Below are positions 22,877-36,466 of a stretch of DNA of 64,000 nucleotides, one piece after another (position 1 is the first letter of the stretch; each line of letters opens with the position of its first letter). The DNA is from Paraescarpia echinospica (Eukaryota; Annelida; Polychaeta; Sabellida; Siboglinidae), in contig CM034537.1 in assembly GCA_020002185.1 (NCBI GenBank), positions 5,646,465 through 5,710,464 of the forward strand. Direction: 5' to 3'. The notes beneath the pieces were generated by a model. The model saw only the letters and a list, made by a program, of their open reading frames with translations. It was not told the origin of the DNA and did no database searches. Made by a program: the position numbers and the translations under genes.

Positions 22877-24505
22877 GTAAAACAATGTCACCTTCAAATG
22901 ATGAATTTTTGAAATTGTGCGCTTCTGCAAACATCTTAAAATTACAGTGATAATGATGATTACAGTGCATATCTAATTTCTTTGATTACAAAATAGCCAC
23001 ATATATATATATATTTAGAAAGATTCTTGCAATACCGCGAACGCATCAAGTTACAATGACTCTGTGCATGTACTTCATTTTATGGATACATAATATGCAC
23101 TGTGATAGATCAATTTCTTCCAGTCAGAACGATATATAACTTGGAGTCAGTTGATGGAGTTTGCTTGGAGCGAAGATCAAACAGTGTCACCATCAAGTGA
23201 TAAATATTTTGAATTGCACCATCCAGCAAATGTTATACAACATCAGAGGTGGATTATATTATGGCCATGTCGTATACCACTGAATAGCCTACTGTCTCCC
23301 CGTAAATATGGGATACAATGGGGGCTGTCAAGTGGTGTAGTGTGTGTGTTAAGTGAAGGTCAAACAAGGTGATGTTTTGTTTGCTAAATATTTTTATAAT
23401 GAGCATTTAAGTTTTTCCTTTTGTTTGTTATGGCCCAGTCACAACAGAAGGAATTTTATAAATTTGATTTTTTTCAAATGTAATAGTGTTAATAAACAAA
23501 ACAATAACATTATAAACATGTTCATAGTCAAGTTTAAAAACTGTTAAATGAATCACTCAATTTTGGATGAAATTGTAATGTTTAAATAAATTATTTAAAT
23601 TGCCAACACTAATCTTGTTAACATATGTGCAGGATGGTAGTTATCAATACTATTTAAATAAGCCAAGAGACTTCACAAATCACATACAATCAACTTAGGA
23701 AATAATTACATTTAATTGAACATTAATTTTACAAAATGTTCAAGCATTACCCATTTTACAGACATGTGTTTTTTAATGTCTATATATATTTAAACCCGGC
23801 TGATGCTTAAGGCAGAACTCTGAGCTCATTTGCTATATGAATTACACAAGACTTAATTGTTGGTGAAGGTCATCATTATGAACAGGAATTAAATCACATA
23901 TCGATCGATGAGATATAGACAAACATACTCATCGAGGTAATATATAAACACATTGAATCTTCCTTTGTGTTGAAAAACAAAGACTATCATTGAACAAAAC
24001 ATTTATAGGCATCTTCGCCTCACATTGTATAATTACTATTTTAACGTATGCAAAAATAATCATTTATGCCCTGCTGATGCTCAATGGCAGAACCCTGAGC
24101 TTGTTTGCTATACAAATTAAACGAGAGTGGATGTAGTTGATAAAGGTCATTTAATAATTGTACCAACAGGAATTAAATCACATACACCAAATGATGAGAT
24201 AAAACAAATCAAAAATAATACTTTCATTGAGTACTACACAAACAATTATTAAATGACAGTCAGATTAGCAAAGGTGGGGGCGGTCATTTCCCCCACCCGC
24301 CTCCAGCAGTAGGGGCCCTTCCAGTGTTATACTGCCTAATTGCATATATATTGATGTCACCTTTTTATAGGTTAAAGCTTTTGTACACAAGGGTTTTTGA
24401 CCGTTTTCTAGGATGGAGGGCTTTTACCTTATGACCAGCATCTCATCCCACAAGGTCTCTTGACGGGAGGGCTTTTGACAAAGAGGCTTTAGACTGGGAG
24501 GTCTT

Positions 24506-25026
24506 TTGACTATCTCGATATATGCAGATGATCTACTTCATATAGCTCCTTCTGCCAAAGGACATCAAACAATACTTGACATATGTATGATAAATTAATG
24601 TTACATATATGGATGTGAACATAACATTCAATATAATGTCAATAAATCCCTGGTCACGTACTAGCTTTGACTCAAGAAATGCAATTTTTTTAGGGAAATG
24701 ACCTTTGGAGAAAAGAAGTTAAAAAGCTTTGCCACCTTATGTAAATATCTTGGACATGTCATTTGTAACATTAGTCTTATCGGATAAGGCTGACATTCAA
24801 GCCAAAGTTAGACTTCTGTATGCTAAGAGTAACATGTGTCAAAGATTTTTCTTTTGCTTAACAGTGATTCTATTTTAGTAATTCATAATATTTTTTATTT
24901 GCATGTGTGCTTTATCATAGAAAAGCAAATAGCAATTTGCCACAACTACAAAAATGCTCATCCTTCGGATGGTGCTTCATTCACACAGACACAAAAAGAC
25001 AGTTGCCCTGAGAGTTTTTAAATTAT
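24506..25026 (+). pseudogene. Reverse-transcriptase relic, unit 2 copy
   Basis: Same YADD-containing broken frame as at 1440-1960, with the same stops and frameshifts. Decay therefore came before the giant-unit amplification. Confidence 0.75.
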
Positions 25027-25515
25027 GTTCATCTTAACGTAATTCACAATGCACGTTTCTTATAACGTGCTCAACTGATTGGATGACCAATCGCCTGGAT
25101 TGGAACCACCTTTACTAATCCATTTAGGTCCGTCTAACATCCGGTACAAACCTAAAATCACAAAACCTGTAATCAATGGGGAATTTTGAAAAGATATAAT
25201 TTATTATAAGTGTTACTTTTCTTCCGATATAAAAAATTAGTCCCTGAAAGTTTGGCATGCTAGGTTACAAGACATCTAGGATGAAGACGTTAACATACAT
25301 GCATGAACATGTGCACACACTAGTTCAGTTATAGACTGTCTATGAGAGGTAGTGCTAGCCACATATTTGATGGTAAACCATGTTTGATACTGCTAATATG
25401 AACTTGTGCAGGGCCTACATGTGTCATCAGAAAGGCTAGATTTAATTTAATGACTAGGATTGCAACTAGCAACATGTGCTGTGTAACTCAAAATTGCGGC
25501 TTCAGTGGAACTTAC

Positions 25516-25603
25516 CTTGAACTTGGTTTCCAAGGATTTAGGCGCAATAGAAGTGATCTTATTATTATTATATTTTTTTAATTTACTGTTTTTATCTTTA
25601 TCT
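25516..25603 (-). other. Exon-like island B, unit 2
   Basis: Same 88-nt segment, splice signals and open frame as at 2450-2537. Confidence 0.25.
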
Positions 25604-25652
25604 CTGAACAAAAAAACTACTATTATATTATTATAGGCTGTAAAAATGTGGA

Positions 25653-25711
25653 TCCTCCTCTCTCCCCGTCTCCCCGTCTCCCCGTCTCCCCCTCTCCCCT
25701 CCCTCCCTCCA

Positions 25712-25751
<40 letters not shown>
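25653..25751. repeat. CT-rich microsatellite 1, unit 2
   Basis: Same structure as in unit 1, with a CATC interruption of the CCCT block that is shared with unit 4. Confidence 0.95.
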
Positions 25752-26183
25752 AAATACATTTTCCAAATTTATTAATAAAAAATATGGAGCAAATAAAACA
25801 TATGTGACCTGCAACAGTGAACAGGTGTCATATGAAGTATAAACCTATTCTGCATTCGAGCCAAAATAGCTGTCTAGTCATATCCCATCAATTTTCTGAT
25901 TTTGGCAGAAATGTATAGTCTCATCTTTCAATGTTCAGCTTATTTTCCTCTACAAATAATCCTAAACTCATAAAATACTACATGTAATACTGACATTGAA
26001 CATTGATTTTGCACATAGCTGATTTTTTGTAATCTGTTTTTCTCAAAACTTTAAAAAAGTTTACTTAATTTTGAACAATCATTAAAATACTGAAGATATT
26101 TCAACAAACTAGGTATAATTTAAAAACTTACAATTAGTGGAATAAAAAATATATATTTCACAATTGTGCAACTTAATACCTAC

Positions 26184-26295
26184 CTCCAGATTGGGAAGGA
26201 CTGTTATTGTGTAATGCTGATAATGGTTCAGCATTGGTAAAAAGTAAAGCAGATTAGTTTTCCCACATGACATTTTGCACTGCTTTGTGTATCTT
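26184..26295 (-). other. Exon-like island A, unit 2
   Basis: Same 112-nt open segment as at 3118-3229. The first base after the acceptor CAG is A here and G in units 1 and 4; the frame stays open. Confidence 0.3.
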
Positions 26296-26455
26296 CTGAA
26301 AACAAATTAATACACACTTACCTGACTTTTCTTCTTAAATTTTCTTGGTCACTATTACACAGAAATCTCATGTGGACACAGCAGGATTTCACACAGGCAA
26401 TTCAAACTGACATACATGTGCTTCAAGCATGGTGCTAGAAACCTCAGTGACCAGA

Positions 26456-26678
26456 GACAGTGACCACATCCATCAAACATGGGTGCAGACTAGAAGAATC
26501 AGGTGGCAGACAGACTATTGTGTCACAACCTGTCAACTTGGAGACAGCTATTGTTAGCAGAATAATGTGTGTTAGGTCTGTGTACATTTTGTGGACCAAT
26601 GTCCCAAAAAGTGATTGAAAGTTGATTAAAATTATGTCATTTGTTACTCAAAAACATGAATTTTAATTTAGGGTATAT
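26456..26678 (+). repeat. Outer inverted repeat, left arm, unit 2
   Basis: Partner is about 33430-33643. The AT tract that follows is shorter than in unit 1. Confidence 0.75.
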
Positions 26679-26880
26679 ATATATAAATATTATATATATA
26701 TATATACATTTATATATATATATACATTTATACATATATATATATACATATACATATTTAAACTTTGGAGTTTATTAGTCCTTATGCAAAAAAACTAGCA
26801 TTCTATAGTTTTTTTCTATAGAATTCTATAGTAATCTATAATATTCTATAAAATTGTATAGCATATATGTTATATGAAAC

Positions 26881-27559
26881 CAGGGCTGGGTCCAATTACA
26901 CAAAATCAAATCAATTAAAATTACTTTTTGTTTCAATTACAATTACACTTCAACAATTTCGAGATAAATTACAATACTAAGTTTTCAATTACAAATGCAT
27001 TAATGGGACCTACCAAAAAGTGTATCAATGATATGGCATGCACCGGTATGTCGGGTTGACCAGGTCAATCATGAAATATAATTAATTGAACAACTAATGA
27101 TCTCAGTTTGAATTAAATTGATAAAAATCATTAAAAAAAAACAAATTAAATTGGAATAAATTTAGCCAATAAGTGAGGTACAAAGATAATTTAACGAAAT
27201 TTAAAGCGTTCGCACATTGATAATATTGAAGCCACAAAGCTTTCGCTTCAACTTCAAGGGGCATACTTTCCAATCAGAAACCTCTAGTTCATAACCACAG
27301 TTGCAAGTAATTAAACCAGCCAGAAAATCCACAAGAAAAGGCTTTTGTTGCTCTCATAGGAGACAGTGCAAATTGAGCACTAAGAACTGTCAGAATCTGC
27401 TTCTGAGGAAGTACTATGACTCGGACAGCCTCTAGACCCTTTTTAGCCAGCTTGCAGCCAGGCCAAAGAAGAAAGGGGATATTGAACCTTGCACAGTGAC
27501 AGGTGCTAATCCACCCTCTGAGCAAACAGTAGTCTTGGACAATGCCAGCTAGCAAATTT
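26881..27559 (-). mobile_element. Inverted truncated hAT relic, unit 2
   Basis: Copy of the relic at 3819-4497, starting at CAGGGCTGGGTCC and ending at the same truncation point. Confidence 0.7.
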
Positions 27560-28180
27560 TGTTTGCTAAGGTATATAAATCTGCTTGGTGTCTATTATTT
27601 AAATACAAAATAAAAATGAATGGCTCCTTATAGTGGCACACTCTTCTCTTGTCGCTGGCTGTAGTATTTTGTCCAGTCCACCTACTTGTTCATAAACCCC
27701 GTGCATTTGTTGTGTTGTACAAAAATATAGTACCCATAAAATGTGATTTTTGACATTTGAAAAAAACATTTTGGCGTGAACTTAATGCAATAAATTAGGC
27801 ACATTAGGAGGTTAAGTGGTAGAATGTTTTGTCAGTGAAATGACACATATTTGGAAGAGTGATTTTTTTGTAATTTATTTTTAATGCAATTTTTGCATGG
27901 ATTGACACATTGGGAGAAAATAACTCATTTTGTATGTTTGCTGCTACCATGTCGGAGCAATATTAACATGATACCACCTGGCGGATTATTCGTAAAACAG
28001 CCATAATTTGTGAACTGCTCATCCTACATCAATGTATAGTGCTTCTAGAGATACAAAATGAGGAGTAGCAACTTTTATGTTATGTATTTTGTGCGTAAAT
28101 GCAACCAAATTGATGTTATTAAAAAAAAAACTGCCACATATTGTAATGCCTATGTTTGTTTCTCTTTAAGAAACATAAAA

Positions 28181-31100
28181 AACATGTAATTTTGGATAGT
28201 GTATTGCTTAAGTTTGTTCTGCTTATATATTGTGTCATAGTATGTTTTGCGTATTAAATATGCAAACCAAATAAAAGTTGGAACAATCTGCATAAGAAAC
28301 AAAGCCACTCATCTAGTTGGCAAATGAGTGGATCAGTGCTCCACCATCGATGACAAAACGTTGTAAGAGTGTGACCACACACAAGTGAAATTTGTAATGG
28401 TTTCGAGCAGGGCTGGGTCAAATTACGTAATTTTAATTGATTCTGGTTTTGAAATTATTCTATAATTGTAATTTATTACTTTGTGTAATTGAAAGAATTA
28501 CATCAATTACAATCAATGTCAGTCATTTACAGAGTTTTGTGACATCACAAAAACTACTTAAAAACAGCTTTCCCACACATTTTTTCAATCTACCCAGTGC
28601 CTAAATAGTACTAATTACCCTGGCAGTGTCCAATATTACTACTGTTTGCTCAGAAGGTGCATTAACAACTGTCACTGTCCAAAGGTCAATATCCCCTTTG
28701 TTCTTTACCCAGTCTGCAAGGTACCACTGCTCAGTGACTGTACTGGACGGTTCTTAGCAGTTTGCACTGTCTCTTCTGAGATCAACAAAGACATTTGATT
28801 ACCATTTCCTGGCTTAATTTAACAAGCCCAGGGAGTACAGCGTTTTAATTACTTGCAACTAGGGATATTAACTAGGAGTTTCTAATTGAAAAAGTATGCC
28901 CCTTCAAGGGAAGCCTTTGTCAGTTTGTGGCTTCAATATCATCAACATGCAAAAACTTTATATTTCATTATACAAAAATATCTTTGTACCTCACTTAGTT
29001 ACTTCAATTCAATTTGTTTTTATAATTTTGATTCCATGCAAATAGAGACCATCTGTTTTCCAAATCATGGACAGCTGCTCACCAAGGAAATAGAATAGTG
29101 GACAGTTGCTCACCCTTAAGAAAATTTTAATTTCATGTCGGTATTTGGCGTCACTATTACAACAGCGATGTAATTTTGTGTAAACTTATGTTGTATCTCT
29201 CTTCCAGAAATCTACCATTACGCCAATAAAACAAAAGAAATTCTTTATGGCCAGCTTTATAAAGCCAGTGAGTTAATTGCAACGGAGTCTAAGCTTGAGC
29301 TAATCCCCACTAACACAGACTAGGTAGATCTACAGCCGTTCAGACAACAAAGAGGGTTATTTATGTCACGCCTTGCATTGACTAGATGGTGGAGATAACC
29401 ACAATCACTGTCTAACTGATCTTCTTGTTTTTTGCCTGTCGTTGACATTGTTTATAAGTTATAGATTAACATTGTGTTTGTGAACTGCGATTACTGATGC
29501 GGGGTCCTATTATCGCTCACCACAAACATGCCGATCTTGTAAAACAAACTGCAAATCTATATTTAGATTTAAGATAATGTCAATGTATACACACGTGTTA
29601 TTTAATTAATGCTTGTAGATGTTACAATTAGAACACATTATAAATAAATACACAACGCCTGCATTTTTGTCATGAAACTGACAGGCTGAGGCTGAGCAAC
29701 TGTCCGCTTTTTCATAAGGGTGAGCAACTGTCCATTTGTTTATTTCCTTGGTGAGCAACTGTTCACTTGTTATTTCTTTGGTGAGCAACTGTCCAGTGAG
29801 CAATTGTCTGGTGAGCAACTGTCCGGTGAGCAACTGTCCGGTGAGCAACTGTCCGGTGAGCAACTGTCCGATGAGCAACTGTCCGAACACCTGTTTTTCA
29901 ATCCATTCTACTTCATGATTGACCCGTTCAACCCTACATACTTGTGCATGCAATATCATTGATAGACTTGGTAGGTCCCAGTAACGCATCTGTAATTATA
30001 ATTGAAATCTTATTGGTGTAATTGTAATTGATTTGAAAATATTAGAATTGTAATTGAAATGACAAATGAAAAGTAATTGTAATTGATTTGATTTTTTGTA
30101 ATTGGACCCAGCTCTGGTTTCGAGAATGCATGCCAAAATGTCAGACTTGGGGCATCAGAACTTTGAGGTTCCCTTGAAGTTGATACGACAATGCAGGAGG
30201 TACGGGAAGATTCATGTCAGAATAGAATAAACTCCTCCGGGTCTTCTCCTCAGCTCTCATGCATAATGAAAGCTAGCCCGCACTGGTTAATGTGATCTGT
30301 GAAGTGCTGGATTCTCCTCTTGGTTGCTCTAACTTTCTGCTATCTGTGTTATTGAATAAGTTGTTTTGCTTGATTGGTGTGGTCAGGTAGAAGGCGTTCA
30401 AATTCAGCATATTTCCCACGTTACTCATATCCCTTCGATTCAAGCTCTCCAAGCATCCTTTGTTGTCCAAAGGAATAGAGTCCTCACGCTCTTTTTCAAA
30501 AAGGCATTCTCTGTTCATCAATGCTTCCAAAAAATTCCTAAGTTGACGTCGACAACATTCCTGGTATGCATAGCATTCTTCAGAGCACTTCGTTGTCATC
30601 GTCGTCGTTATTATCACTGGTAAGTTCCCCAACTACTCAGGTAATCTCCGGGCCATCCACTGTCCAGCATTCTAAAAGGTGCTGAGGCTGATCATATCAC
30701 AAACTCCCTTTGCCCTTGTGTTGACATGCTCATGGGCTTGACCAATCGGTATGATGGAGAACCGTTAACTGCTCCTCGTTATCACCTACTGGCTGCCCGG
30801 CCTACTGACCCTCATCATGTCACTCATCTTGCATGCTCGGAAGAAACACATCAAGGTCTCAAATAAAGAAGGGAATCCACCAAACATAATTGGAACTTAT
30901 GCACCAGTAACCAGCATGGTATGACTACAGAACTCTCTCGTGCAGCCACGGCGATCCATCTTCAAGAGGCAACTCAGTTCCACTATCCTTTTGCATCCGC
31001 AAAGATTATCCAGTATAACAACTATCACTTTGTGAAGGTACAGTATGGCTGCTGACACATTCTTAGTGATCCTGGTTTCGGTTAGAACATCAGGCCATCT

Positions 31101-31450
31101 AGAACAAACCTTCCATCATGGCCCACAAAGTCAGTTCAATATGCATGCATCCTAGCATCACAACAAACTTGTCTTCATTGAGAGTTTCTGGGAGTGTCAA
31201 TTGATTATCTGTTGGAATGTCTTAAACAGGTTCATCCACCACCAGCATCGGGATGTGTTGCGGGTTGAGGTGCTTGGTACTGTCTTGCTAGAATCATGTC
31301 TAGAACAGATGCTTTGTTGTGAAAAATTGGCGAACGGGCTTCAGTGTATTTAATTGATCTTCCAACAACATCGAGTACGAGGACCACATGACCAGAACCT
31401 GCGTCCGCTTCTGGCCCTCCACGAAGCTCCTGAAGTACCGTATCAATCAA
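28181..31450 (-). pseudogene. Decayed unnamed invertebrate gene, unit 2, split by the hAT element
   Basis: The most complete arrangement of the relic: minus-strand pieces at 31450-30125 and 28399-28181, interrupted only by the hAT element. Fragments include DKFVVMLGCMHIE, SSNYVWWIPFFI, ECWTVDGPEIT and RFVIDGGALIHSFAN in that order. The same disruptions occur in all units. As in unit 1, the family link is from memory and the function is unknown. Confidence 0.5.
28408..30116 (+). mobile_element. Non-autonomous hAT-type transposon, unit 2
   Basis: 1,709 bp, exactly as long as the unit 1 copy. GTTTCGAG is at 28400-28407 and 30117-30124. The left end is the intact CAGGGCTGGGTC, which pairs better with the right end than the unit 1 version. 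The 15-bp minisatellite lies at about 29694-29896. Only one right end is present here, which shows that the extra one in unit 1 arose by local duplication. Confidence 0.88.
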
Positions 31451-31588
31451 TGCTACTTCATTTTTAGGCCCGGTTCACGTTGTTTGCTTAAAAGTACACC
31501 ATGATACAGATCAATATGGAATATAAGTCACTTTCTCTCATATACTATCAGTTGTATTATTTATTTGTTTTGTTTGGAAGGAGCTTTG

Positions 31589-32109
31589 TGTTTCTTCTTC
31601 AATTTAATCTAGGATAGGCGATATTTAGTCCTAAATTTATTGGTTATGGGGAGAAATAGTGAAGGAAATTAACATTAGAATAACAAGATTTTATAGTTTT
31701 TCACAAATAACATCAATATAGTTCTTATTACGCACAAATTACATAATCCAATAGCTGCTACTCCTCATTTCAAATCTGTAGATATATGTTGGTGTAGGAT
31801 GAAAGGTTCATAAATCAGGGCCATTTTATGAATATTTCATCAGGTGGCAACAATTAACAGGCAAAGCGAGTTATTTTCTGTACTTTCAATTCTTTATTGC
31901 TAGGCAGGGTTTCTTTTGCAATTTAGTCTAGGTTAGGCGATGTTTAGAGTTAAGTTGATTGGCTAAGGGTGGAAATAGTTTGGAAATTTATCGTGAAAGT
32001 GACATGATTTTATGTTTTTTTGCAAATAATGTCAATATGGCTGCCTCCATGCAAAAATTCTGTGAACATAAATGTTGCTACTCTAAATTTGAATCCACAG
32101 AGATATAAT
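31589..32109 (+). repeat. Diverged direct repeat and inner inverted-repeat arm, unit 2
   Basis: Equivalent to 10380-10900. Here and in unit 4 it reads AATCAGGGCC and AATATTTCATC where unit 1 has AATCATGGCC and AACCTTTCATC. Confidence 0.7.
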
Positions 32110-32239
32110 GATTGTTGTACACTCAGATCAAAAATATTATTTATGCTCCAACCTATCAGGCGGCACTGAAAATTATAATTTTACAACAACTTCAAATGAC
32201 TGAGGGTCTGGTGATCCCAATATTGACACAACTATTATG

Positions 32240-32299
32240 TCTGTCTGTCTGTCTGTCTGTCTCTCTGTCTCTCTGTCTCTCTGTCTCTCTGTCCCTCTG

Positions 32300-32391
<92 letters not shown>

Positions 32392-32485
32392 TCCCTCTCT
32401 CACTCTCCCTCTCTCCCCCTCCCTCTCTGCCTCCCTCACTCCCTCTCTGCCCCCCCCTCCCTCCCTCACTCCCTCTCATCCATCC
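32240..32485. repeat. CT-rich microsatellite 2, unit 2
   Basis: TCTG, CTGTCTCT and CTGTCCCT words followed by a long (CT)n run. The internal order differs from units 1 and 4. Confidence 0.95.
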
Positions 32486-32507
32486 AGAAGAAGAAGACCA
32501 TGCTAAC

Positions 32508-32965
32508 CAGAGGTACAAGAAACAGCATATAACATGCTAATCCAACCAAAACTTGAGTATGCCTCTCCCATATGGAATCCACCCACTGCCACCCAAATTA
32601 AACACCTTGAAAGAGTACAACACTGCTACCAGATTTGTCAAAAATGATCATAGACGCCAACAAACTCAGCAGACCTAATAGCCACCCTTGGATGGCCAAC
32701 TCTTGAACGACGATGCATTATCAAACAAGCAATGACATTTTCCAAAATATTAAATAACATAATCAACATGACAACCCCACCAGGTCTACTAATACAGTCA
32801 AAAAACAGTAGCCACTACATCAATACAGCAGTGTTCTCTTTCTATCCCCGAGCAGTTCGTATCTGGAATATGATCCCACCACAAATTTCAAACAGCAATC
32901 ATGAACCTCCTCCCTTTCACCACACCCAATCACCTAAAAAATATACAAACAAACAAATAGCGTGA
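32508..32965 (+). pseudogene. Retrotransposon C-terminal relic, unit 2
   Basis: Same LEYASPIWNP to FYPRAVRIWN series and the same frameshifts as at 11294-11751. Confidence 0.82.
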
Positions 32966-33105
32966 ATATGTTTTAAAATAAAATTGACACATACCTTAAA
33001 AGGGCGGGATAGACGTAGATAAAAAGTTTTGGACTCTTGATAAGCCAAAAGGCTTCCTTGTTCACATGACATCTAGAGTTAATTTTCTGGATGGCAATCT
33101 TGTTT

Positions 33106-33149
33106 TTGTGGGTAGTTTAACAAGATTTATCTTGTTAAACTATCCACAA
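33106..33149. other. 44-nt hairpin, unit 2
   Basis: Identical to 11892-11935, mismatch included. Confidence 0.9.
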
Positions 33150-33429
33150 CACATGCGCACAAACAAGCACCACAAAACTCCTGCGTTAGCTCAAGTTTGG
33201 GCTGTTTGGAGTAAATCACCTCAGACTACAATTACAGTATAATCTCGGAGATAAATAATACAAAGCTTTGTGTGGTAGTGATTACAAGTTTGAAAACTTC
33301 ATTTGGATATGCTATTCTGGCACTTTACATAAAATTATACATTCAAAAGCAGAAAAACCTACATATATATATATATATATATATCCCAAAAGCTCTTAGT
33401 GTATCCAATCCATAACAAAATTTAGTATA

Positions 33430-33643
33430 CCCTAAATTAAAATTCATGTTTTTGAGACACTAATGACATAATTTTAATCAACATTCAATCACTTTTGGGG
33501 ACATTGGTCCACAAAATGTGCACAGAGCCAGCACACATTGTTCTGCTAACAATAGGTGTCTCCAAGTTGACATGTTGTGATGCAATAGTCTGTTCCTTCA
33601 AAACAACCACATAACTGCTCCATGCTTCAGGTGACCAGAGCTG
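33430..33643 (-). repeat. Outer inverted repeat, right arm, unit 2
   Basis: Inverted partner of 26456-26678; the same VNLET to VPKSD-stop reading on the minus strand. Confidence 0.75.
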
Positions 33644-33737
33644 AGAAACACGAGTTCTAGGTTTTTTTGTCTTCAAATTGTGTCTGTACTTCGGCAACAA
33701 ATGCACAGCGTTATGATTAGAGCGGCCAAGTGGTGTA

Positions 33738-36466
33738 CAGAGTACAAACACATCCACAGTATCCTTGATCCTCAACTACACTTTCAACACATCCAGACTC
33801 CATGATCCTCAACCAGACTTGGTACTAACACACCTTTAATATCCATAATCCTCAAACATAGACAATAGAAATATATATTTAATGTTCACAATACTAAACC
33901 ACACAGAGTATCAATACATCAAAAGTGTCCTTGATCATCAACCACACAGCGTGTCCAACACCAACACATCTGCAGTGTTTACAATACTAAACCACACAGT
34001 GTCAACACCCCCCAGTTTCCATGTTCTGAAATCAAACAGTCTCAACATATACACAGCATCATTGATCATCAACCACAGAGTATCGAGACATCCACCCTGT
34101 CCATGATCTTCAATCACACAGTATAAATACATCTGGAGTCTTCACAATAATACACAACACAGAGTACCAACACATACACAGTGTCCATGATCCTCAAACA
34201 CAGTGACAAAACATCCACAGTGTACATGATCCTCAGTCAACAGTGTCCAACACATCCACAGTATCCATGATCATCAAGTACACAGAGTGTCCAATACATT
34301 TACACTGTCCATGATCTTCAAAGTACGGAATATCAATACATCTGCAGTTTTCACAATACTAAACCACGCAGAGTATCAACACCTCAATAGAGTCTATGAT
34401 TTTCAACCACACAGAGTATCAATACATCCACAGCATCCTTGATCATCAACTACAGAGTATGAACTCATCAACAATGTCCATGATCTACAACCACACAAAG
34501 TATAAATAACTCCACAGTGTGCTAGTTCCTCAACCATACAATATCAAAACATCCAATCTCTGCGATCCTCAACCACCACATCCACAGTGTCCATTATCGT
34601 AAACACATCCTTAGAATCCAAGATCTTCAATGACGCAGAGTGTCAACAAATCCGCAGTATCCATGATCATCAACTACACAGTGCCAAACACATACACAGT
34701 GTTTATAATCCTCAACCATACCGAGTATAAACATTTCCGCAGTGTCTTCGATCATCAACCACACAGTGTACATCACAACAGCAGTATCCTTCATCATCAA
34801 CAACAGTGTCCTTCAACTGAAGGGAGTATAAATACATCCACAATGTCCATGGTAATCAGTCACTCACGGTATGTACACACGCACAGAGTCCTTGAATATT
34901 AATTACACAGTGTCCAAACACACCCACAATGTCCATGGGTTTCAACCACACAGAGTACCTACACATACTCAGTGTCCTTGGTCATTAACCACGCAGAGTA
35001 GCTACACATCCACAGTGTCCCTGATCCTCAACCACACAGTGTTCAACACATCCACAATGTCCATGACCATCAACCACACAGTGTTCACATCACATACGCC
35101 ATGTCATTCGCGATTACCCACACTGAGTACCTACACATCGACAGTATCCTTGACCCTCAACCACACAGTTTACATCACATCTGCCGTGTCCTTGATCATC
35201 AACCACACAGAGAATCAACAAATCCACAGTGTCCATAATCATCAACCACATAGAGTATAAACAAATCCACAGTGTGCTTTTTTCTCAACCATATAGTGTC
35301 AATACATCCAGTCACTATGATCCTCAGACTTTCATCCACACATCCACAATATCCATGTTCATCAACCACACAGACTATATACATGTCCACAGCGCCTTTG
35401 GTCATTAACCACACAGTGTCCAAGATCATCAAGCACACAGGGTATCAACACATCCACCGTATCCTTGATCTTCAACCACAGAGTGTATTACACTCTGCAA
35501 TGACCTTGATCATCAATCACACAATGTTCATCATATCTGCATTGTCCTTGGTCATCAAACAGACAGAGTTCCAATACATCCACAATGTCCTTGATCCTCA
35601 ACTACACAGTGTCACCACTTCCAGTCTCCACGATCCTCAACCAGACAGAGTATTAACACATCCATAGTTTTCTTCATCTTCAACCACACAGTGTCCAAAA
35701 CATAAGCAGTGTCTTTGGTTATCAATTACACAGTGCAGATAACATCTGCTTTGTCCATGATCATCAACCTGACACACTATCCCCACATCCACAGTTACCT
35801 TGATCCTCAATTACACAGCGTCAAGACACCCACTCTCTGTTATCCTCAATCAGACAGAGTATTAACTTATCCATAGTGTCTACGATCTTATACAACAGAG
35901 TGTCCATACATCCACAGCATTCGCATCAACAACAGAGAATGGACACAGCAACACTGTCCATGATCGTCAACCAATAAGAGTATCAACACATATGCAGGGT
36001 TCACAATACTTAACCACACAGAGTAACAACACATCCATAAAGTCTATGATGTTCGACCAAACAGAGTATATATATAAACACATCATCCTTGATCATCAAA
36101 CACAGGGTATCAAGACATCAACTGTGTCCATCACCAACGAAACGGAGTATCAATACATCTGCTGTGTTCACAATACTAAACCACACAGAGTATCAACACA
36201 TTGCCAATGCCCATGATCCTCGATCACACAGAGTATCAATACATATACAGGGTTCACAATTCGAAACCACACAAAGTGTCAACACAACCAAAATGTACAT
36301 GATCCTCAGTCAACAGTGTCAACACATCCACATTATCCATGAACATCAACCACACAGTGTCCAACACATTCACACTGTCCATGATCTTCAAACACAGAAC
36401 ATCAATACATCTATAGTATTCACAATAGTAAACCACGCAGAGTATCAACACATCCATGGAGTCTAT
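33738..36466 (+). repeat. 43-bp satellite array, unit 2 (one higher-order repeat)
   Basis: Starts and stops at the same monomers as in unit 1 but is only 2.7 kb long. The ATATGCAGGGTTCAC marker occurs once (about 35990). It is nearly identical to the array of unit 3. Confidence 0.95.

Larger units (their letters stand above)
1..23066 (+). repeat. Giant tandem unit 1 (23,066 bp)
   Basis: The sequence at the start of the window recurs, nearly identical, at 23067, 38332 and 47113, always in the same orientation and followed by the same order of modules. This copy is the longest. It has an internal 1,872-bp tandem duplication (6474-10209) and a satellite array with three higher-order repeats. 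The phase chosen for the unit start is arbitrary, because the tail of one unit runs directly into the head of the next. Stretches not listed separately (1-725, 1961-2449, 2686-3117, 4498-4839, 11752-11891, 11936-12206, 21521-22324, 22386-22791, 22877-23066) are AT-rich and I see no gene in them. Confidence 0.95.

Noticed and set aside
23151..23372. 73-codon frame in the heads of units 2 and 3
   Set aside because: A single base makes a stop in units 1 and 4, there is no recognisable domain, and the region is AT-rich like its surroundings.
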